This document shows, piece by piece, positions 9,420 through 19,025 of a stretch of 64,000 nt of DNA. Made by a program: the position numbers and the translations under genes. The notes below the pieces were generated by a model. It was not told the origin of the DNA. It saw only the letters and a program-made list of their open reading frames with translations, and made no database searches. Positions within the stretch are counted from its first letter, which is position 1, and every line of letters starts with the position of its first letter. Origin of the DNA: Caldifarciminota bacterium (GTDB lineage Bacteria > Hydrothermota > Tepidihabitantia > SM23-42); NCBI GenBank assembly GCA_020349965.1, contig CP070705.1, forward strand, positions 2,134,905 to 2,198,904. The letters are read 5' to 3'.

Positions 9420-10895
9420 TCACATTACTACAACTTTGTAATCACCTTCGTTGAACGCATAATCGGCTTTGATTCGCAGGATGAGATTGTGAGTCCTGGC
9501 GATCTTGGCGATCGTATCTGCATGTCGAAGGCTCAGGTAATCAGCAAGACGCGGGGATGCTTGTAGTTCAACCATCTTGCCTTTGATGTTGGCCCCATTT
9601 GCCATGAACCATCGCTCGATATAACCAACTGCGCTCAGGCGCGAGATCGTTCTGCCCCGGCCTTTGCATATCGGGCATGTTTCACTGAGACTCGAAGTAA
9701 TACTCGTCCTCGATCTTTCGCGTGTGAATTCCAGAAGGCCGAACTCACTGATTCCACCAATACGGTAGCGGGCTTTGTCTTCGCGGATCATCGATTTGAA
9801 TTCCCTCAACATGCGGTCGGTGTTCTCCCTCTTTGTGAGATCGATGAGATCGACGATGACAAGTCCTCCGATATCCCGCAGGCGCAATTGCCGAACGATT
9901 TCTTTGAGCGCTTCGAGGTTAGTCGACAAGGCAAGCTTCTCTGCCTGTTTTTCTTTGGACGACTTACCAGTATTGACGTCGATTGTTACGAGCGCTTCCG
10001 TCTGATCGATAACGATATATCCGCCGCTGGGCAGCCACATCTTTCTTTCGAGGATGCTCTTTAACTTCTCCTCGACGCCGTAGCGTTCGAAAATCGGTTG
10101 AGAATCCCTGTAGAGTTTCACACGCGAACGCATGCGTGGTGACACTTTACCGAGGTAGGCGATGATTTTGCTGTATGCGGGAGGTGAATCAACGACCAGG
10201 TTTCTCACTTCGTTGTTGAAGATATCGCGCACGGTCTGGATGAGTGCATCTGGCTCCTGGTACACGAGGACCGGCGCGGGGTTCTTCGTCTTCTCGAGGT
10301 TCCTGTTCCATTCACGCTTGAGAACCTCGACTTCCCTTCTGATCTCTTCGGGTTTTGCACGGGCGGCGGCTGTTCTGATGATCAACCCCATGCCGACCGG
10401 CTTGGCGTGTTTGCCGGTTCTGAAAAGCATTTCGCGGACGCGTCGCTGTCGGACCTTACGGGAGATCCCGATGTTCTTTGCATTAATGAGCAGTACTACA
10501 TAGCGTCCAGGAATGGATATGTATGAAGTGATGCGTGGCCCCTTGATCCCGTATGAATCCTTGGTTACCTGGACGATTATTTCCTGGTTCTCTTTGAGCT
10601 TTATTTCTTCAGGGCGGTATTCGTGCTCCATTTCAATTTCGCTTTCGAAGAGTTCGGAAAATTCCTCGAAGGGTATTTCGTTGAGGGGAAGGAATCCATT
10701 CTTCTCGATGCCGATGTTTACAAACGCGGCCTTCAGTCCTGAAATAAGGTTAAGGACTTTGCCTTTGTAGATGTTGCCGACAAGGCTTGTCTGTTCGGCC
10801 CGTTCGAGGAAGAACTCGACGAAATTGCCATTTTCCATCACTGCAATTCTGGTCTCATTATCTGAAACGTTTACGATGATATCTTTTCTTCTCAC
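9420..10895 (-). CDS. rng: Ribonuclease G/E family endoribonuclease
   Basis: 491 aa, RNase G length. N-terminal S1-like domain (NIYKGKVLNLISGLKAAFVNIG), then the catalytic core with VTIDVNTGK and GLVIVDLIDL, whose aspartates bind the magnesium used for cleavage. CPICKGRGRT is the zinc-link pair that joins subunits. It processes 16S rRNA and turns over mRNA. The start overlaps the radical SAM gene stop by 4 bp, an arrangement often seen for this pair in other bacteria. Confidence 0.94.
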   Translation of the reverse strand: MRRKDIIVNVSDNETRIAVMENGNFVEFFLERAEQTSLVGNIYKGKVLNLISGLKAAFVNIGIEKNGFLPLNEIPFEEFSELFESEIEMEHEYRPEEIKLKENQEIIVQVTKDSYGIKGPRITSYISIPGRYVVLLINAKNIGISRKVRQRRVREMLFRTGKHAKPVGMGLIIRTAAARAKPEEIRREVEVLKREWNRNLEKTKNPAPVLVYQEPDALIQTVRDIFNNEVRNLVVDSPPAYSKIIAYLGKVSPRMRSRVKLYRDSQPIFERYGVEEKLKSILERKMWLPSGGYIVIDQTEALVTIDVNTGKSSKEKQAEKLALSTNLEALKEIVRQLRLRDIGGLVIVDLIDLTKRENTDRMLREFKSMIREDKARYRIGGISEFGLLEFTRERSRTSITSSLSETCPICKGRGRTISRLSAVGYIERWFMANGANIKGKMVELQASPRLADYLSLRHADTIAKIARTHNLILRIKADYAFNEGDYKVVVM

Positions 10896-13318
10896 TTGAC
10901 CTCCATTGGAGAAAGTAATTGACCTTCTTTCTCTATGAACATTGTTGTTCTCGTTACTTTGAATCTTTTTGCCTGCGCCATTGGCAGGTCAGTCAGGTAG
11001 GCAAGGAGATCGTAGATGCCGATCTGCCCCTTGCCGTAGTAGAGCCCGCAGGTAAAGACGCCATTGTATGTCATTGATTCGATTCCGTTCACAATATTCT
11101 TCTTTCCGGTCCGGGTATCGACATAGATCGGATCCCGGGATGTCGGGTCGATCTCTTGTCGTATGTCGCCGCTCTGGACGTTGACCTCGTAATATATCAA
11201 GTTTATCGAAACCGATAGTGATGGTGTCTTAGGATCGATGGCGCGTATGTCGAGTACCCTTATACCGGATGGCAGACGGGTGTTCAATTCTCTTGAGATA
11301 TTACCGAAATACTCGGTTCTCAGGTAGAGATCGAAGAAATCACCCTTTGATATCTGCCCGACACTCTTCGGCGGGCAGAAAGAGACTTTAGGAATCGGTG
11401 AGAATCCCTGAGAATATTTGATTGGCAGGGCTGATCGGCGTAAGGCACGATAGATAGTTCTGGTTATGTCCAGGTGTGATGCATAGCGGAAGGTTTCGCC
11501 GACCGAATATTTCACACGGTATGCCCCGTGCTGGTCGCGTGCTGTCCGATCGGGGGTGTTATTCTGATATTTCTCCGGGCTCTCTTTATGAATCGGCCGA
11601 TTTCCATCACACGCCCCGCACTTCACACACTTTCTGTAATAGCAGTTATCCGTCGTCACAGCGAGACGTGCTCTCTGGAATTCTTTATCCAGGAAGGTCT
11701 TATCGACTCCTACCTTAACAATGTCCCAGGGGTACTTCTCCTTGGACGACAAATATTCCTGCGGGTCTATCCCATGTTCGCTGAGGGCTTCTTGCCAGCG
11801 CGTGAAGTTGAAACCCTCGCGCCATTCCTCGAATTTGCCGCCGGATTTGTAAACTGTCTCTATGACGTCGAATATTCTTTCGTCCGCTCTCGAAAGAATC
11901 GCTTCAATGCGCGAGGCCTCAGGGGACTGGTACTTTATTTCCCGGCGGCGCGTCTTTGCGTTTTTGATCTTTTCGATCTTAGCATGAAGCTCTGCGAGGG
12001 GCGCGAACTCGACCGATTCGAATGGGGTGTGGGGTTTTGGTACAAAAGCATTTAGTGACAATTTGATGCTTCCCTTGGGGCATGCTTTCAATATCGCATC
12101 GCTCAGCCGGTTTATTTCGTCGATGTCGCTGTCGGTTTCAAATGGCAAGCCGATCATGAAGTACAGTTTTACCTGCCTCCAGCCTAAACGATATGCCGTG
12201 CTGATCGACGAAATGAGGCGTTCGTTTGAGAAAGATTTGTTTAATCTGCGCCGGAGTTCGTCATTCGCTGTCTCGGGAGCAAAAGTCAAACCACTCTTCT
12301 TAATCTCCTTCATTAACATTGCGAGGTCTTCGGTGAAGAGTTCGCCACGCATTGCCGGAAGTGATATGCTGACGACCTTCTTTCTGAGTATATCGTTGAG
12401 TTTGCGGATAAGATTGAGCAGGTCGGGGTAGTCAAGGATGGAGAAGGATAGAAGCGAGACTTCCTCCCACCCGGTTTGTCGTATGCCTTTTTCCACAGCC
12501 TTTAATATTTCCGATTCATGCCTTATGCGTAGCGGACGATTAACGTACCCCGCTTGGCAGAAACGACAACCCCACGTGCAACCGCGCATCGCCTCAATCA
12601 CGTAGCGGTCATGTGTGATGTCGCATATCGGCAGAATAGGCGGGAGTGGTAGGGAATTTTCATCGAGTTCGCTTGCCGTTAGCCTTTGTATTCTTGTATC
12701 GTAACCGTGGATCTGCGGCACCCAGACGCCACATACCTTCGACATAGCGCTGAGGCGATCGTCTTTTCGATCGATCGGTATATCTTTGAGGATCCTGGTA
12801 ATTTCCCCGACAACTGGTTCGCCATCACCTATGACAAATGCATCGAAGACCAGAGACATCGGTCTGGGATTCACTGTTGCGGGTCCGCCGGCAATGACAA
12901 TCGGATGGTGAGATTTACGATCGGCGGCACGGAAAGGTATTCTTGCCAGATCGAGAACGTACAATACCGTAGTGTAGCATAATTCGTTCTGCAGAGAGAA
13001 TCCCAGTATGTCAAAATCATTTAGCGATCGTTTTGTCTCGAGGCCATAGGGGGCGATGTCGTATTCTCTCAGTCTGTCTCCATAGTCTGTCCAGGGAGCG
13101 AAGATCCTTTCGCATTGTACGTCTCGTTCGCGGTTGAACAGGTGGTATATGATCTTGAGCCCGAGGTTGGACATTCCCAATTCATAGATCTCCGGGAATA
13201 TGAGGCCGACGTGTATCTTAGGATTCTTCTTAAGTGTGATATTATATTCGCCGCCGGTATAGCGAACGGGCTTCCTTACCAGCGGCAGGATGTCATCGAG
13301 AATTGCTGGAGCGTTCAA
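10892..13318 (-). CDS. B12-binding-type radical SAM protein fused to DUF2344 domain (TIGR03960-TIGR03936)
   Basis: 808 aa. Residues 35-240 resemble a cobalamin-binding fold. The radical SAM cluster is C247-x3-C251-x2-C254 (GCTWGCRFCQAGY). About residues 590-800 form the C-terminal DUF2344 domain (YRVKYSVGETFRYASHLDI). A CVKCGACDG cysteine patch lies between them. The family is typically encoded beside RNase G and is suspected to act in RNA or ribosome modification; the reaction is not known to me. The ORF opens with TTG at 13318 and lacks a clear Shine-Dalgarno, so the start is uncertain. Confidence 0.88.
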   Translation of the reverse strand: MNAPAILDDILPLVRKPVRYTGGEYNITLKKNPKIHVGLIFPEIYELGMSNLGLKIIYHLFNRERDVQCERIFAPWTDYGDRLREYDIAPYGLETKRSLNDFDILGFSLQNELCYTTVLYVLDLARIPFRAADRKSHHPIVIAGGPATVNPRPMSLVFDAFVIGDGEPVVGEITRILKDIPIDRKDDRLSAMSKVCGVWVPQIHGYDTRIQRLTASELDENSLPLPPILPICDITHDRYVIEAMRGCTWGCRFCQAGYVNRPLRIRHESEILKAVEKGIRQTGWEEVSLLSFSILDYPDLLNLIRKLNDILRKKVVSISLPAMRGELFTEDLAMLMKEIKKSGLTFAPETANDELRRRLNKSFSNERLISSISTAYRLGWRQVKLYFMIGLPFETDSDIDEINRLSDAILKACPKGSIKLSLNAFVPKPHTPFESVEFAPLAELHAKIEKIKNAKTRRREIKYQSPEASRIEAILSRADERIFDVIETVYKSGGKFEEWREGFNFTRWQEALSEHGIDPQEYLSSKEKYPWDIVKVGVDKTFLDKEFQRARLAVTTDNCYYRKCVKCGACDGNRPIHKESPEKYQNNTPDRTARDQHGAYRVKYSVGETFRYASHLDITRTIYRALRRSALPIKYSQGFSPIPKVSFCPPKSVGQISKGDFFDLYLRTEYFGNISRELNTRLPSGIRVLDIRAIDPKTPSLSVSINLIYYEVNVQSGDIRQEIDPTSRDPIYVDTRTGKKNIVNGIESMTYNGVFTCGLYYGKGQIGIYDLLAYLTDLPMAQAKRFKVTRTTMFIEKEGQLLSPMEVK

Positions 13319-13356
13319 GGAAAGTCACCCGGATCAACTGATCAATCTTTAATCCC

Positions 13357-13890
13357 CTAAAACAATTCGTAACCACGGTCCAGTGCTCTATCATTGAGCG
13401 AAAGCTGATCGTCGCTCGCCCTGCTGAACCTCTTGCGCTGTGCCCTCTTAAGGGTTTCGAGTTTGAGGATGGTCGTCTTCTTTATCATGGCGCCGAGCAT
13501 GACCATATTGGCAATACGGCCCTGGCCGAGTTCTTCAGCGATTGCATTGGCCTCGACGGGGATGATGGTGATTTCTTCTCTTTTCGGGACCGATTTGATC
13601 AGAGTTTTGTTATAAAATAAAAGGCCATTCGGTTTCAGGGTAGGTTCGAAACGCGTCAGAGATGGTTCATTCATGACGATTACGATGTCAGGCGTTGCTA
13701 CAATGGGCGACGCGACGGGTTCTGTCGATATCACCACAGAGCAATTTGCCGTACCGCCGCGCATTTCTGCTCCGTACGAAGGGAAAAAAGTGACGTTTTT
13801 GCTTTCGTATAATCCGGCATGGCTCAGGATAATGCCCGAGGAGACGATCCCCTGTCCGCCGAACCCGGAAATGATGATCTCCGTGGTCAT
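13357..13890 (-). CDS. korC: 2-oxoacid:ferredoxin oxidoreductase gamma subunit
   Basis: 177 aa. GFGGQGIVSSGIILSHA is the family's N-terminal glycine motif, and SYGAEMRGGTANCSVV is typical of the 2-oxoglutarate/2-ketoisovalerate group. The ATG at 13890 has AGGAGG 5 nt upstream and overlaps the beta-subunit stop by 4 bp. It is the last gene of the korDABC unit; the radical SAM gene follows after 38 bp. Together the four proteins oxidise a 2-oxoacid to acyl-CoA, CO2 and reduced ferredoxin. Confidence 0.93.
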   Translation of the reverse strand: MTTEIIISGFGGQGIVSSGIILSHAGLYESKNVTFFPSYGAEMRGGTANCSVVISTEPVASPIVATPDIVIVMNEPSLTRFEPTLKPNGLLFYNKTLIKSVPKREEITIIPVEANAIAEELGQGRIANMVMLGAMIKKTTILKLETLKRAQRKRFSRASDDQLSLNDRALDRGYELF

Positions 13891-14636
13891 TTTTCCTCCT
13901 TTGCGCGATTCCGGTATTCGCCGAGCGGGTAGTACTTGACCATGGTATTCTCGATCCATTTCTTCGACTGTACTGGCGTCATCCCCCAGTTGGTGGGGCA
14001 CATTGACAGTATTTCAACCATGGAGAACCCTTTCTCTTCGATCTGGTACGTAAATGCAGTCTTCAAGGCTTTCTCTGTGTTGATGATATTCTTAGGTGCG
14101 TTTACCGCGGTCCGGGCAAGGTAGTATGGTCCGTCGAGTCCAGAAAGGAGTTCGCATACCTTGATCGGGTATCCTTGCTTCTTTATGTCTCGGCCCTGGA
14201 CCGACGTCGTTGATTTCATTCCAGGAAGGGTGGTCGGTGCCAGTTGGCCGCCTGTCATGCCGAAAATGGCATTGTTGATGAAGATGATGGTAATGTTCTC
14301 GTTGCGTGCCGCCGCGTGGACGACCTCGGCCGTACCGATCGCTGCGAGATCGCCGTCGCCCTGGTAACTGAATACGATACAATCCGGTCGCGAACGCTTT
14401 ATCCCGGTAGAAACCGCCGGACCGCGTCCATGGGGAGGTTGAATCATATCGCAGTTGAAATATTCGTCGGCGAATACGGAACAACCTACTGGTGCGATGC
14501 CGATCGTTCGTTCCCGGATATTCAGTTTAACCAGGAGTTCGCCGATTATCCGGTGGACAACGCCGTGGCCGCATCCGGGGCAGTATCTCTGCAAGATGTC
14601 AGTTAGCCCTGCTGGTCTGCCGAAAAGCTGTTTCAT
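13887..14636 (-). CDS. korB: 2-oxoacid:ferredoxin oxidoreductase beta subunit
   Basis: 249 aa. CPGCGHGVVHRII opens the thiamine-diphosphate subunit, and the cofactor/Mg motif runs from GDGDLAAIGTAEV to NNAIFGMTGGQ. The AEVVHAAARNE region matches 2-oxoglutarate ferredoxin oxidoreductase beta chains. It overlaps both neighbours by 4 bp (ATGA type), so the operon is tightly coupled. Substrate is most likely 2-oxoglutarate, though 2-ketoisovalerate cannot be excluded by reading alone. Confidence 0.94.
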   Translation of the reverse strand: MKQLFGRPAGLTDILQRYCPGCGHGVVHRIIGELLVKLNIRERTIGIAPVGCSVFADEYFNCDMIQPPHGRGPAVSTGIKRSRPDCIVFSYQGDGDLAAIGTAEVVHAAARNENITIIFINNAIFGMTGGQLAPTTLPGMKSTTSVQGRDIKKQGYPIKVCELLSGLDGPYYLARTAVNAPKNIINTEKALKTAFTYQIEEKGFSMVEILSMCPTNWGMTPVQSKKWIENTMVKYYPLGEYRNRAKEEK

Positions 14637-15700
14637 CGTGCACCTCCGAGAATTGTTTCGATCTTGCCAAATACCTCCGGAGGTGTCGGAACACCACCGC
14701 CTGGTCTTCCATGGAAGAATACCTTCTTCTTACATTCAGTGGCCAGCCTAACGTCGTCGACCATTTGCCCCATGTTCATTTCGACGACGAGGAAATGCTC
14801 GGTCTTCTTTGAAAGAGCAGAGAGTATTTTGCTTGGATATGGCCAGAGCGTAATGGGCCGCAATAGCCCGACTCTGTATCCCTTGGTGCGTGCCATCCTC
14901 GCTGCAGCATCGCATACCCGTGCACATGTGCCGTAGGCGACGATGATCAATTCTGCATCATCGCATGCCGTAGCTTCGAATCTCTGCTCGTTGGCGACGA
15001 TCTGCTCGTATTTCTTCTGGCGCTGCCAATTCCACGCCTCGAGTTTGCCAGGTCTAAGATCGTATGAACGTACGATTCGCCTTTCTCTATTCTTACATCC
15101 GCTTAGGGCATATGGCGGTTCTGGCAGGGTTTCAGGATTAATGGGTTTGTACGAGAATTCGACTGGCTCCATCATCTGTCCGAGCAGACCGTCGGCAAGG
15201 ATCAATGCGGGGTTCCGGTATTTCTCGGCCAGTTCGAACGCAATCTTTGGGAATTCATACAATTCTTGTGCCGAATTAGGTGCAAGGGTGATCGTGAAAT
15301 AATCACCGTGTCCACCACCCTTTGTTGCTTGGAAATAATCAGACTGCGCCGGCGCGATATTGCCCAACCCAGGCCCTCCGCGGACGACATTCACGACGAG
15401 GACAGGGATGTCGGCACCGGCAATGTAAGAAATACCTTCCTGCATCAAGCTGATTCCCGGTGACGAAGAAGACGTCATTGCTCGTTTCCCGGCCGCGGCG
15501 GCACCAAAGAGCATGTTTATCGCAGCTATTTCGCTTTCGGTCTGTATGAAAACGCCACCGATTTCATTCATCCGGATCGACATGAATTCAGGTATTTCGT
15601 TCTGCGGCGTGATGGGATACCCGGCAAAAAAGCGGCAGCCGGCCGCCAGTACGCCCTCGACTATTGCATGATTACCGTACATTAGCTTCTTCTCTGCCAT
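14633..15700 (-). CDS. korA: 2-oxoacid:ferredoxin oxidoreductase alpha subunit
   Basis: 355 aa. GYPITPQNEIPEFMS is the alpha-subunit signature, and ASSSPGISLMQEGISY and VVRGGPGLGN follow. A C-terminal domain (residues 245-350) carries the CoA-side part. The start at 15700 has GGAGAT upstream; a longer in-frame ORF from 15769 would overlap the ferredoxin gene and is rejected. Order D-A-B-C is the classical kor arrangement. Confidence 0.94.
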   Translation of the reverse strand: MAEKKLMYGNHAIVEGVLAAGCRFFAGYPITPQNEIPEFMSIRMNEIGGVFIQTESEIAAINMLFGAAAAGKRAMTSSSSPGISLMQEGISYIAGADIPVLVVNVVRGGPGLGNIAPAQSDYFQATKGGGHGDYFTITLAPNSAQELYEFPKIAFELAEKYRNPALILADGLLGQMMEPVEFSYKPINPETLPEPPYALSGCKNRERRIVRSYDLRPGKLEAWNWQRQKKYEQIVANEQRFEATACDDAELIIVAYGTCARVCDAAARMARTKGYRVGLLRPITLWPYPSKILSALSKKTEHFLVVEMNMGQMVDDVRLATECKKKVFFHGRPGGGVPTPPEVFGKIETILGGAR

Positions 15701-15710
15701 CGCATCTCCT

Positions 15711-15923
15711 CTACTTGTATATCTCGATTGCTGGTTCGGGGCAAATCTTGAAGCAGTAGCCGCAACCAATGCATTTGCTGTTATCCGTTACTTCGGCAGG
15801 GTGGTAACCACTGGGATTGATCCTGTCCGGAGAAAGGATCAAGATATTCGCCGGACATACTTCGTCGCAACACAACCCACAACCCTTACAAACTTCCTCT
15901 AAAATCTTGACTTGAGGCATCAA
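15711..15923 (-). CDS. korD: 2x[4Fe-4S] ferredoxin, KorD-type subunit
   Basis: 70 aa with two cluster-binding sets: CKGCGLCCDEVCP near the N-terminus and CIGCGYCFKICP near the C-terminus. It is the electron-accepting delta subunit of the 2-oxoacid oxidoreductase and the first gene of the operon, 10 bp before korA. AGGAGG stands upstream of the ATG, and a leader of about 60 nt follows its promoter, unlike the leaderless units nearby. Confidence 0.93.
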   Translation of the reverse strand: MMPQVKILEEVCKGCGLCCDEVCPANILILSPDRINPSGYHPAEVTDNSKCIGCGYCFKICPEPAIEIYK

Positions 15924-15991
15924 GTCCTCCTTTCTGGCGTTTGATTTGTTGCAATTGACTGCTCATGAAAAGAGATAATTAATCTATGGTA

Positions 15992-16019
15992 ATTATAGTC
16001 AAGAAATGCAATAAGTCAA
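15992..16019 (-). promoter_or_regulatory. Promoter of korDABC
   Basis: Minus strand TTGACT (16019-16014), 16-nt spacer, TATAAT (15997-15992). The start codon is about 69 nt further on, so this unit has a real leader with a Shine-Dalgarno. Confidence 0.75.
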
Positions 16020-16089
16020 GGAAAGGGCTCGAAAAATGGTGTCTATCCATATTTTCGGCAATGGTCTGAACTTAAGTGTCGATTGAGTA

Positions 16090-16117
16090 TTGACAACTAT
16101 TCAATCTCCCCTATAAT
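16090..16117 (+). promoter_or_regulatory. Leaderless promoter of the 16124 gene
   Basis: TTGACA (16090-16095), 16-nt spacer, TATAAT (16112-16117); the ATG at 16124 begins 6 nt after the -10 box. It is divergent from the kor promoter, about 70 bp away. Confidence 0.8.
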
Positions 16118-16123
16118 TCACCA

Positions 16124-17848
16124 ATGCTGGGGGTCATACTTATCCTTGTATGTCAATTCAACGCACACTATCAAGATTTTCTAGAATCAGGAAGGAGCGA
16201 GGAACTTTTCATTGGTCTGACTCAGGGGCGTTACGAAATAGCGGAATTCGCGGGTGACCCGATCGTGCTATGGTTCTGGCGCAACGCTGCGAAAGATCCG
16301 CAGGCCGACTCATTACTCGCGCGTGCCAGCATGAGGCGGAATTTCCATCTATCAGCGGTCTTGAGATGGGAGGCAAGAGATTCTGGCGATTATGATGTCG
16401 CAATGAACAAACTCCATCTCGCCAGCCATTTCGACACATCGGCGATAGAAAATTATGTGTCGTTCATCGCCCTTGCGGTAAAGGAACGGAGGGTCGATCC
16501 CTTGATTGCGGCCCTATCGCTCCCTGTTTTCAGCGATCTCAGAGGACAGCTATTTCTCATTGCGAACGCCATCGTATTGATCTTCCTCGCGATGTTCATG
16601 TGCACACTCGTGTATGTCATAGCCAAGACCGTATACTATCTGCCGCTGTTCAGCCATCGCATCGATCCCCAGGGACACGGTAAGCTTAAGGGGGTCGTCG
16701 GCCTTGCGATAATGATATTGCCGGTACTTGTTTTCCGTAATCTCTTCCCGATTTTAGTCAGCTATGGAGCGCTGCTTATGTTCGTTCTGAGCACGCGGGA
16801 GCGTAACTGGTTAAGGGTCCTGTTTGTGCTGTTAATTCTCGGGTACGTTTTCTCTCTGCCGCTACATAACCTGGTTAATTTCCTTACCAAGAACTCGAGG
16901 ATTCACCAACTCTACGAGATGGTGTACTACGACAACGATGTTACCATCGAAGCTGAGAATGACACCGAGAAAATCTTATCTGCGTATGCCCTAAAGCAAA
17001 AAGGTGAACTCGACAAGGCAATGTCTTTGTATGAGGAAATGTATTATAAAGGGCACCGGGAGATTGCGGTCGTGAACAACCTCGCCAACATCTACATGTT
17101 GTATGGCGAAGAGGCGAGAGCGGAGACACTCTACCACTACGTAATGCGGGCCGCTGACCGTGGTGAACCGTTTTTCAACATGGGCTTGCTTAAATTGAAG
17201 AATCTCGAATATAGCGAATCATCGAGATATATGGCAGAAGCGCGCCGGAAAGGGCTGTCGTCTCCGTCGAATGTACCTTTGGACATTATGCCGTCCATTC
17301 GTGAATACTATGAAATACTGCTATCTGAACGCATAGACATATTCAACAGCGTTAATCCCTTATTTTTCTTCACCTTTGCATTAATGTTTGCACTCACGTT
17401 TCTGCCATTCAGGTTCTCTTCACCTTACTATTGTGGGGCTTGCGGCCGAGCGATTTGTCAAAAATGCAAGGAGGAAAATGATGGTGAGACTATGTGCAAG
17501 GATTGCTTTACTAGATTGAAGTCGACAGAAAATGTGGAGATGGAAGCAATACTTAAGCACTCAGTGAATAAGCGCCGTCACCGCATGCGTTCAGTCATTG
17601 CTTATGTTATAAATATCATCGTGCCTGGGTCCGGATTGATCTACACCAATAGGAATCTTGTCGGGCTTCTGATAGTTTACGTCGTAATGCTCGCCTACAC
17701 TCCGCTGTTGATGTCAGAATTCTTTGTCAAGCCCGCAGGTTGGGTTAGCCTTCCGATGACGCCGATCTTTGTGGCGGTCGCTGTCATAGTTGCAGGGTTT
17801 GCGTATATTTATACCTTCTTGTCACTCAGGGGTTATCATGGCAATTGA
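16124..17848 (+). CDS. Multispan membrane protein with TPR repeats and zinc ribbon, unknown function
   Basis: 574 aa. A short hydrophobic N-terminus and an extracytoplasmic-looking segment (1-145) are followed by membrane spans (about 145-260), a TPR region (about 285-375: ALKQKGELDKAMSLYEEMY and further repeats), another span near 410, a zinc ribbon (CGACGRAICQKC and CKDC), and a C-terminal membrane hairpin with VPGSGLIYTNRNLVGLL. The last motif resembles the PGxGQxY segment of DUF5683/TM2-like proteins, also found in two proteins near 62 kb. I do not recognise a function. It overlaps the PATAN gene by 11 bp. Confidence 0.8.
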   Translation: MLGVILILVCQFNAHYQDFLESGRSEELFIGLTQGRYEIAEFAGDPIVLWFWRNAAKDPQADSLLARASMRRNFHLSAVLRWEARDSGDYDVAMNKLHLASHFDTSAIENYVSFIALAVKERRVDPLIAALSLPVFSDLRGQLFLIANAIVLIFLAMFMCTLVYVIAKTVYYLPLFSHRIDPQGHGKLKGVVGLAIMILPVLVFRNLFPILVSYGALLMFVLSTRERNWLRVLFVLLILGYVFSLPLHNLVNFLTKNSRIHQLYEMVYYDNDVTIEAENDTEKILSAYALKQKGELDKAMSLYEEMYYKGHREIAVVNNLANIYMLYGEEARAETLYHYVMRAADRGEPFFNMGLLKLKNLEYSESSRYMAEARRKGLSSPSNVPLDIMPSIREYYEILLSERIDIFNSVNPLFFFTFALMFALTFLPFRFSSPYYCGACGRAICQKCKEENDGETMCKDCFTRLKSTENVEMEAILKHSVNKRRHRMRSVIAYVINIIVPGSGLIYTNRNLVGLLIVYVVMLAYTPLLMSEFFVKPAGWVSLPMTPIFVAVAVIVAGFAYIYTFLSLRGYHGN

Positions 17849-18797
17849 AGGCGATCTTAAGAGCCTGAATATATCGAGCGTTTTGCAGCTCATTTCGAGC
17901 GAACACCTCACGGGGGTACTCAAGATCAGGAAGCATCCAGAGGTTGCCGATGTCGGCTTTGTGGATGGAGATGTCGCCGGTGCCTTTTTTGAGGTCGGGG
18001 AGCGTGTAGAAAGTCTAGAAACATACTTGGTTAAGTCGGGGATGATCGGCAAGAACCTGTTTGATATGATCGTGGACATTCATCATGAGACGAAAAGACC
18101 GATTATCAGTATCATCATTGAGGATAAATATCTGACGATCGAAGAAATTGAAAGAACGATAAAATTCAAAATACAGGAAGTGATGGATGAACTGTTCACA
18201 TGGAAAGAGGGTGATTTCAAGTTCAATGAGGGTGCACTGATCTACCCTAAGAGTGTTATTAAGGTTAGAATGCATACTGAAGGTCTGATTCTAGAATCGG
18301 CACGACGGCTAGATGAATGGCCGAGGATATCCAAGGCGATATCATCAGGAGATATCGTGTTTAAACGAATCGATCGTCCGGAATTGAAGCTTCAGCTAAA
18401 AGAAGACGAGGCCCGTGTTCTTTCGCTGATCGACGAAAGGCGAAGCGTCGACGACCTCCTACAGATATCTGGACTCGGCAAATTCCATACATACGCTTGT
18501 CTCTACCATTTGCAGTCAACTGGACAGATTGAGGTTGCCTACGCAAAACCGTCGGTGAAGAAAGAGCAAAAGACGGTCGTATCGATGAAATCGTTCAACG
18601 CGAGCATCACCGGTGCCTTGGCCATGGGTATTCTGGTCGCCGGATTCGTGGCCGGCATGTTTGTGTCAAGGCTGCGTGTGTTTTCCGTGGACTGGTGTTG
18701 CGTAGAAGAACATGAAGAAGATGGCGATCATAGTAAGATCTTCTTCTACAAGCATCAACGCCAGCCTTCTTCCCAAGAACTCAATGATTTGTTCTGA
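17838..18797 (+). CDS. PATAN/DUF4388-domain protein with C-terminal membrane anchor
   Basis: 319 aa from the ATG at 17838 (GGGG just upstream). Residues 1-105 match the PATAN/DUF4388 fold (LKSLNISSVLQLISSEHLTGVLKI), found in two-component and gliding/GTPase systems. About 125-250 is winged-helix-like (ARVLSLIDERRSVDDLLQISG). A hydrophobic helix (about 270-290: GALAMGILVAGFVAGMFVS) is followed by a charged tail. Such proteins usually act as signalling adaptors; the partner here is presumably the overlapping TPR/zinc-ribbon protein. The function is inferred from domain type only. Confidence 0.8.
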   Translation: MAIEGDLKSLNISSVLQLISSEHLTGVLKIRKHPEVADVGFVDGDVAGAFFEVGERVESLETYLVKSGMIGKNLFDMIVDIHHETKRPIISIIIEDKYLTIEEIERTIKFKIQEVMDELFTWKEGDFKFNEGALIYPKSVIKVRMHTEGLILESARRLDEWPRISKAISSGDIVFKRIDRPELKLQLKEDEARVLSLIDERRSVDDLLQISGLGKFHTYACLYHLQSTGQIEVAYAKPSVKKEQKTVVSMKSFNASITGALAMGILVAGFVAGMFVSRLRVFSVDWCCVEEHEEDGDHSKIFFYKHQRQPSSQELNDLF

Positions 18798-18822
18798 AGA
18801 TTAACCTAAATAGTACGCGTTA

Positions 18823-19020
18823 TTACGTAGTCGGTTTGTGTTTTGGTTTACCAAGGTCGTAGGTGAACTGACTGAGTGTATACAATTGCATCAATTCTTC
18901 GTAGGAGAAAGTGGTTTTACACTTAGGACAAATATAGAATTCCTCATCGGTAACAATGAGGTTTATATAATTCGAAGTGAACAAACATACCGGACACAAC
19001 ACGTTGTCGATAGTCGCCAT
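18823..19020 (-). CDS. Small zinc-ribbon protein
   Basis: 65 aa. Two CxxC pairs (CPVC near residue 9, CPKC near 32) form a zinc ribbon, with FYICPKCKTTFSYEELMQ typical of small rubredoxin-like or Trm112-like ribbons. The rest is short and polar, ending in GKPKHKPTT. Support for a real gene comes from a perfect promoter placed 5 nt before the ATG. It converges with the PATAN gene with 25 bp between stops. Role unknown. Confidence 0.7.
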   Translation of the reverse strand: MATIDNVLCPVCLFTSNYINLIVTDEEFYICPKCKTTFSYEELMQLYTLSQFTYDLGKPKHKPTT

Positions 19021-19025
19021 TGTGT

